NCBI RefSeq assembly: GCF_024198255.1
Contig: NZ_JAJVKW010000007.1
Coordinates: 62,001 to 126,000 of the forward strand
Direction: 5' to 3'
Source of the DNA: Myxococcus guangdongensis
Lineage (GTDB): Bacteria > Myxococcota > Myxococcia > Myxococcales > Myxococcaceae
DNA: 64,000 nt
A model generated the notes under the pieces. It did no database searches. It was not told the DNA's origin and saw only the letters and a list, made by a program, of their open reading frames with translations. Positions 60,722-64,000 of the stretch are shown one piece after another. The first letter of the stretch is position 1, and each line of letters begins with the position of its first letter. Position numbers and translations under genes: made by a program.

Positions 60722-62179
60722 TCAGAACGGACTGTCCGCGCCGCGCGTCGGCAACACCGAGACGCCGCCGGACAGATATGCGTCGATGGACTTCGCGGCC
60801 TCCCGTCCGTCTGACAGCGCCCAGACGATGAGGCTGGCCCCTCGGCTCGCGTCGCCCGCGCCGTAGACGCCCTCCGCCGACGTGGCGAAGCGTGAGTCCA
60901 CCTGCACGGTGCCCCTGGGCGAAATCGCCACGCCCAGCTCCTCCAGCCCCGTGGTCTCCGGCCCCGTGAAGCCCATCGCGAGGATCAGCAGGTCCACCTC
61001 GAGCGTCGTCTCCGAGCCCGGTACCTCCACGAGCCTCGCCCCTCCGCCCACGGAGCGCTGCACCTCCACCTTCACCGCGTGCAGCCTCTCCAGCTTCCCG
61101 TCCGACCCCTCCAGCCGCTTCGTCATCATCGCGAACGAGCGATCGCCGCCTTCCTCCTGGCTCGACGACGTGCGGAACACCACCGGCCACCGGGGCCACG
61201 GGTTCTCCGTCGAACGAATCACAGGCGGCGCCGGGAACAGCTCCACCTGCCGCACGCTCTTCGCGCCCTGGCGCAGCGCCGTGCCCAGGCAGTCCGAGCC
61301 CGTGTCACCACCACCCAGGATCACCACGTTCTTGCCCGACGCATCCAGCCGCGCCTGCGCCTCTCCATGCCCACCCACGAGCCGGTTCTGGTGCTCCAGG
61401 TACTCCATCGCCTGCACCACTCCCGCCAGCTCGCGCCCCTCCACCTCCAGCTCACGTGCCCTGCGCGCGCCCATCGCCAGCAGCAGCGCATCATGCCGAC
61501 CGCGCAGCTCGCGGAAGCTCACCGAGCCCCCCACGTCCACGCCCGTGCGGAACACCACGCCCTCCGCCTCCATCAGCGCGATGCGACGCTCCACCACGGA
61601 CTTCTCCAGCTTGAAGTCCGGGATGCCGTAGCGCAGCAGGCCGCCGACGTGCGCATCCCGCTCGTACACCGTGACGGTGTGTCCGGCCGCGTTGAGCTGC
61701 GCCGCCGCCGCCAGGCCCGCGGGCCCCGACCCCACCACGCCCACCGTGCGCCCCGTCCTCCGCTGCGGCGGCCGAGGCTTCACCCAGCCCTCCGCGAACG
61801 CCCGTTCGGAGATCTCCTTCTCCATCTGTTCGATCGTCACCGCGTCCCGGTCGATGGCGAGCACACACGCCGCCTCGCACGGCGCGGGGCACAGCCGCCC
61901 CGTCATCTCCGGGAACCCGTTGGTGCGACTCAGCAGCTCATACGCCTCGCGCCAGCGGCCCCGGTACACCGCCTCGTTGAAGTCCGGGATGAGATTCCCC
62001 AGGGGACACCCCTGGTGACAGAAGGGGACGCCACAGTCCATGCAGCGTCCGGCCTGTCGCTTCGCCTCCTCGACGGAGAGCGGCAGCGCGAACTCGCGGT
62101 AGTCCCCGAGCCGCTCCTCCTTCTCACGCTTCGGCGCGTGGACACGGCCCCACTCAGTGAATCCGGTCGGCTTGCCCAT
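60722..62179 (-). CDS. gltD: Glutamate synthase small (beta) subunit
   Basis: 485 aa, the usual length. The N-terminal cysteine clusters for [4Fe-4S] centres are visible (RCMDCGVPFCHQGCP and LCPAPCEAACV). A FAD-binding GxGxxG segment follows (VGVVGSGPAGLAAAAQL), then an NADPH-type domain (VVILGGGDTGSDCLG) and the terminal GAGDASRGASLIVWA flavin motif. The subunit oxidises NADPH and passes electrons to the large subunit, which makes glutamate from glutamine and 2-oxoglutarate. The start lies 3 bp after the gltB stop, so the two subunits are made together. Confidence 0.97.
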   Translation of the reverse strand: MGKPTGFTEWGRVHAPKREKEERLGDYREFALPLSVEEAKRQAGRCMDCGVPFCHQGCPLGNLIPDFNEAVYRGRWREAYELLSRTNGFPEMTGRLCPAPCEAACVLAIDRDAVTIEQMEKEISERAFAEGWVKPRPPQRRTGRTVGVVGSGPAGLAAAAQLNAAGHTVTVYERDAHVGGLLRYGIPDFKLEKSVVERRIALMEAEGVVFRTGVDVGGSVSFRELRGRHDALLLAMGARRARELEVEGRELAGVVQAMEYLEHQNRLVGGHGEAQARLDASGKNVVILGGGDTGSDCLGTALRQGAKSVRQVELFPAPPVIRSTENPWPRWPVVFRTSSSQEEGGDRSFAMMTKRLEGSDGKLERLHAVKVEVQRSVGGGARLVEVPGSETTLEVDLLILAMGFTGPETTGLEELGVAISPRGTVQVDSRFATSAEGVYGAGDASRGASLIVWALSDGREAAKSIDAYLSGGVSVLPTRGADSPF

Positions 62180-62182
62180 GAC

Positions 62183-64000
62183 TCAGCCCCTCCCGCCCAC
62201 GACGTGTTGGAGCTGCGCACCCACCGAGGTCTCCGGGGGCTTCTTCGCCGCGCGCCGCGCCTGCAGCACGCGCTTGTAGTCCGTCGGCATCACCTTCACG
62301 AACCGGGGCACCATCAGCTCCCAGTTGTCGAGCACCCGCCGCGCCAGCGAGCTGTGCGTGTGCTTCAGGTGCCGCTCGATCATCCCGTGGACGAGCCAGA
62401 TCTCCGACTCGTCCACCAGTGACTCCAGCTCCACCATCTCCAGGTTGCACCGCTGCCGGAAGGCCATCTCCCGGTCCAACACGTACGCCGTACCCCCACT
62501 CATGCCCGCCGCGAAGTTGCGGCCCGTGGGTCCCAGCACCACCACCACGCCGCCCGTCATGTACTCGCAGCCATGGTCGCCCACGCCCTCGACCACCGCC
62601 TGCGCGCCGCTGTTGCGCACCGCGAAGCGCTCACCCGCGAGCCCACGGAGGTACACCTCACCCGCCGTCGCGCCGTACAGCGCCGTGTTGCCCACCAGCA
62701 CGTTCTCCTCGGCCACGAACCGGCTCGACTGATGCGGGTAGACGATGATGCGCCCACCCGACAGCCCCTTGCCCACGTAGTCGTTCGCGTCGCCCTCCAG
62801 CTCCAGCGTGACGCCGGACACCAGGAACGCACCGAAGCTCTGTCCCGCCGAGCCCTTCAGCCGCACGTGCAGCCGGCCATCCGGGAGCCCGCGCGCGCCA
62901 TGTCGCCGCGCAATCTCGCCCGAGAGCATCGTCCCCACCGCGCGGTGCGTGTTGCTCACCGGCCGCGTCAGCAACATCGCCGGGCCACCCTCCAGCACGG
63001 CCTGCGCGTCACGCAGCAGCTCGTGGTCCAGGTGGTCCGACACATCCTTGGACCGAGCCTCGATGCAGTGCCGGGGCTCGCTCTCCGGCGCCGCGGGAGC
63101 CGCCAGCAGCGCGGACAGGTCCACCCGCCGCGCCTTCCAGTGGTCCACCGCCGCGCGCTGGCGCAAGAGGTCCACCCGACCCACCAGCTCCTCCAGCCGC
63201 CGCGCCCCCAGCTCCGCCATCTTCCGCCGCAGGTCCTCCGCGATGAGCAGGAAGAAGTTCACCACGTCCTCGGGCTTGCCCTGGAAGCGCTCGCGCAGCG
63301 CGCCGTCCTGCGTGGCGATGCCCGCCGAGCACGTGTTGAGGTGGCACTTGCGCAGCATCACGCAGCCCACGGCCACGAGGCTCGCGGTGGCCATGCCGAA
63401 CTCCTCGGCCCCCAGGAGCGCGGCCACCAGCACGTCGCGCGCGGTGCGCAGACCTCCGTCCACCTGCACCCGGATGCGCGAGCGCAGCCCGTTGTGCACC
63501 AGCACCTGCTGCGTCTCCGCCAGCCCCAGCTCCCACGGCAGCCCCGCGTGGTGGATGCTCGAGATGGGGGACGCCCCCGTGCCGCCCTCGTAGCCCGAGA
63601 CGACGACGCAGCCCGCGCCCGCCTTGGCCACGCCGGCGGCGATGGTGCCCACGCCCACCTCGCTCACCAGCTTCACGCTCACCCGCGCCGACGGGTTCGT
63701 GGACTGGAGGTCGTAGATGAGCTGCGCCAGGTCCTCGATGGAGTAGATGTCGTGGTGCGGAGGAGGGGAGATGAGCGTCACGCCCGGCGTGGACCACCGC
63801 ACACGCGCGATGCGCTCATCCACCTTGTGGCCCGGGAGCTGGCCGCCCTCACCGGGCTTCGCACCCTGGGCGACCTTGATCTGCAGCTCGTCCGCGTTCA
63901 CCAGATACTCGGTGGTGACGCCGAAGCGCGCGCTCGCCACCTGCTTGATGGCGCTGCGGCGCAGGTTGCCGTCCTCGTCCGGCGTGTAGCGACGCGACTC
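62183..64000 (-). CDS. gltB: Glutamate synthase large (alpha) subunit, C-terminal part; gene continues beyond the window
   Basis: About 606 residues of the C-terminal part, running off the right edge in frame. The FMN barrel is visible: AQGAKPGEGGQLPGHKV, SPPPHHDIYSIEDLAQLI, VSGYEGGTGASP and LIAEDLRRKM. The [3Fe-4S] cysteine segment is MLRKCHLNTCSAGIATQD. The final GXGXG beta-helix domain follows (LSGEIARRHG, LKGSAGQSFGAFLVSGV, GLSGGRIIVYPH, MTGGVVVVLGPTGRNFAAGMSGG). The N-terminal glutaminase domain is outside the window. The gene is coupled to gltD. Confidence 0.97.
   Translation of the reverse strand, partial: ESRRYTPDEDGNLRRSAIKQVASARFGVTTEYLVNADELQIKVAQGAKPGEGGQLPGHKVDERIARVRWSTPGVTLISPPPHHDIYSIEDLAQLIYDLQSTNPSARVSVKLVSEVGVGTIAAGVAKAGAGCVVVSGYEGGTGASPISSIHHAGLPWELGLAETQQVLVHNGLRSRIRVQVDGGLRTARDVLVAALLGAEEFGMATASLVAVGCVMLRKCHLNTCSAGIATQDGALRERFQGKPEDVVNFFLLIAEDLRRKMAELGARRLEELVGRVDLLRQRAAVDHWKARRVDLSALLAAPAAPESEPRHCIEARSKDVSDHLDHELLRDAQAVLEGGPAMLLTRPVSNTHRAVGTMLSGEIARRHGARGLPDGRLHVRLKGSAGQSFGAFLVSGVTLELEGDANDYVGKGLSGGRIIVYPHQSSRFVAEENVLVGNTALYGATAGEVYLRGLAGERFAVRNSGAQAVVEGVGDHGCEYMTGGVVVVLGPTGRNFAAGMSGGTAYVLDREMAFRQRCNLEMVELESLVDESEIWLVHGMIERHLKHTHSSLARRVLDNWELMVPRFVKVMPTDYKRVLQARRAAKKPPETSVGAQLQHVVGGRG

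Overview
The window looks like a chromosomal segment of a myxobacterium, most likely of the Myxococcaceae. The base composition is very GC-rich and the third codon position is strongly biased. The gene content also fits: a eukaryote-type Ser/Thr kinase coupled to an FHA/GAF adenylate cyclase, a Roadblock/LC7 protein with a DUF4388-like front, a GAF-type sigma-54 activator, many lipoproteins with Cys-rich or repeat regions, and several secreted serine proteases. The genus cannot be fixed from the sequence alone. I see no rRNA, tRNA, CRISPR array, insertion sequence or prophage.

Layout. 1-5.4 kb: the 3' part of a phospholipase-D-like protein fused to a Ulp1-like cysteine-protease module, a trypsin-like lipoprotein, a small exported peptide and a DUF4388/Roadblock protein. 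5.4-15.6 kb: a methyltransferase, an AAA+ ATPase with an intrinsically disordered front, a WbqC protein, a histidine kinase with a degenerate receiver, a PhyH dioxygenase diverging from an alpha/beta hydrolase, and an OmpR-type two-component pair. 15.6-25.7 kb: a four-gene minus-strand operon encoding a giant (1779 aa) MnxG-like multicopper oxidase, a YncE-like propeller, a double-SCO1 copper chaperone and a cytochrome c fused to a Leu/Ile/Val-binding domain. 26.1-30.4 kb: a 1437-aa mosaic lipoprotein (Cys-rich motif, 42-bp coding repeats, amidohydrolase, thrombospondin-3 repeats, lamin-tail domain).

30.5-36.2 kb: exonuclease III, a PlsC acyltransferase, a small beta-solenoid protein, an EamA-like transporter with an apparent CTG start, a universal stress protein, an SDR that has lost its YxxxK pair, and a V8-like protease. 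36.5-39.3 kb: a two-gene FAD/[2Fe-2S] amine or amino-acid dehydrogenase related to sarcosine oxidase, HcnABC and opine oxidase. 39.6-42.2 kb: an ECF sigma / anti-sigma / beta-solenoid membrane protein operon. 42.3-48.6 kb: TruD with a basic tail, then divergently the cyclase and kinase with overlapping genes. 48.6-53.3 kb: an orphan outer-membrane-like protein, a GIDE-like membrane protein with a duplicated 3' remnant, and a 778-aa orphan. 53.4-57.4 kb: a sigma-54 activator and an MBL hydrolase behind a good candidate sigma-54 promoter, an orphan ParA, and Rnk. 57.5-64 kb: an 18-unit ELWxxDGT protein, a small orphan, and gltD plus the 3' part of gltB.

The most unusual pieces are the multicopper oxidase operon, which looks like a complete copper-dependent oxidation module at the cell envelope (copper delivery, oxidase, beta-propeller partner, heme carrier with ligand sensor), and the PLD/cysteine-protease fusion, whose architecture suggests a secreted effector. 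Several proteins have visibly altered catalytic residues (pseudo-receiver, pseudo-SDR). All calls come from reading motifs by eye; no database search was run.
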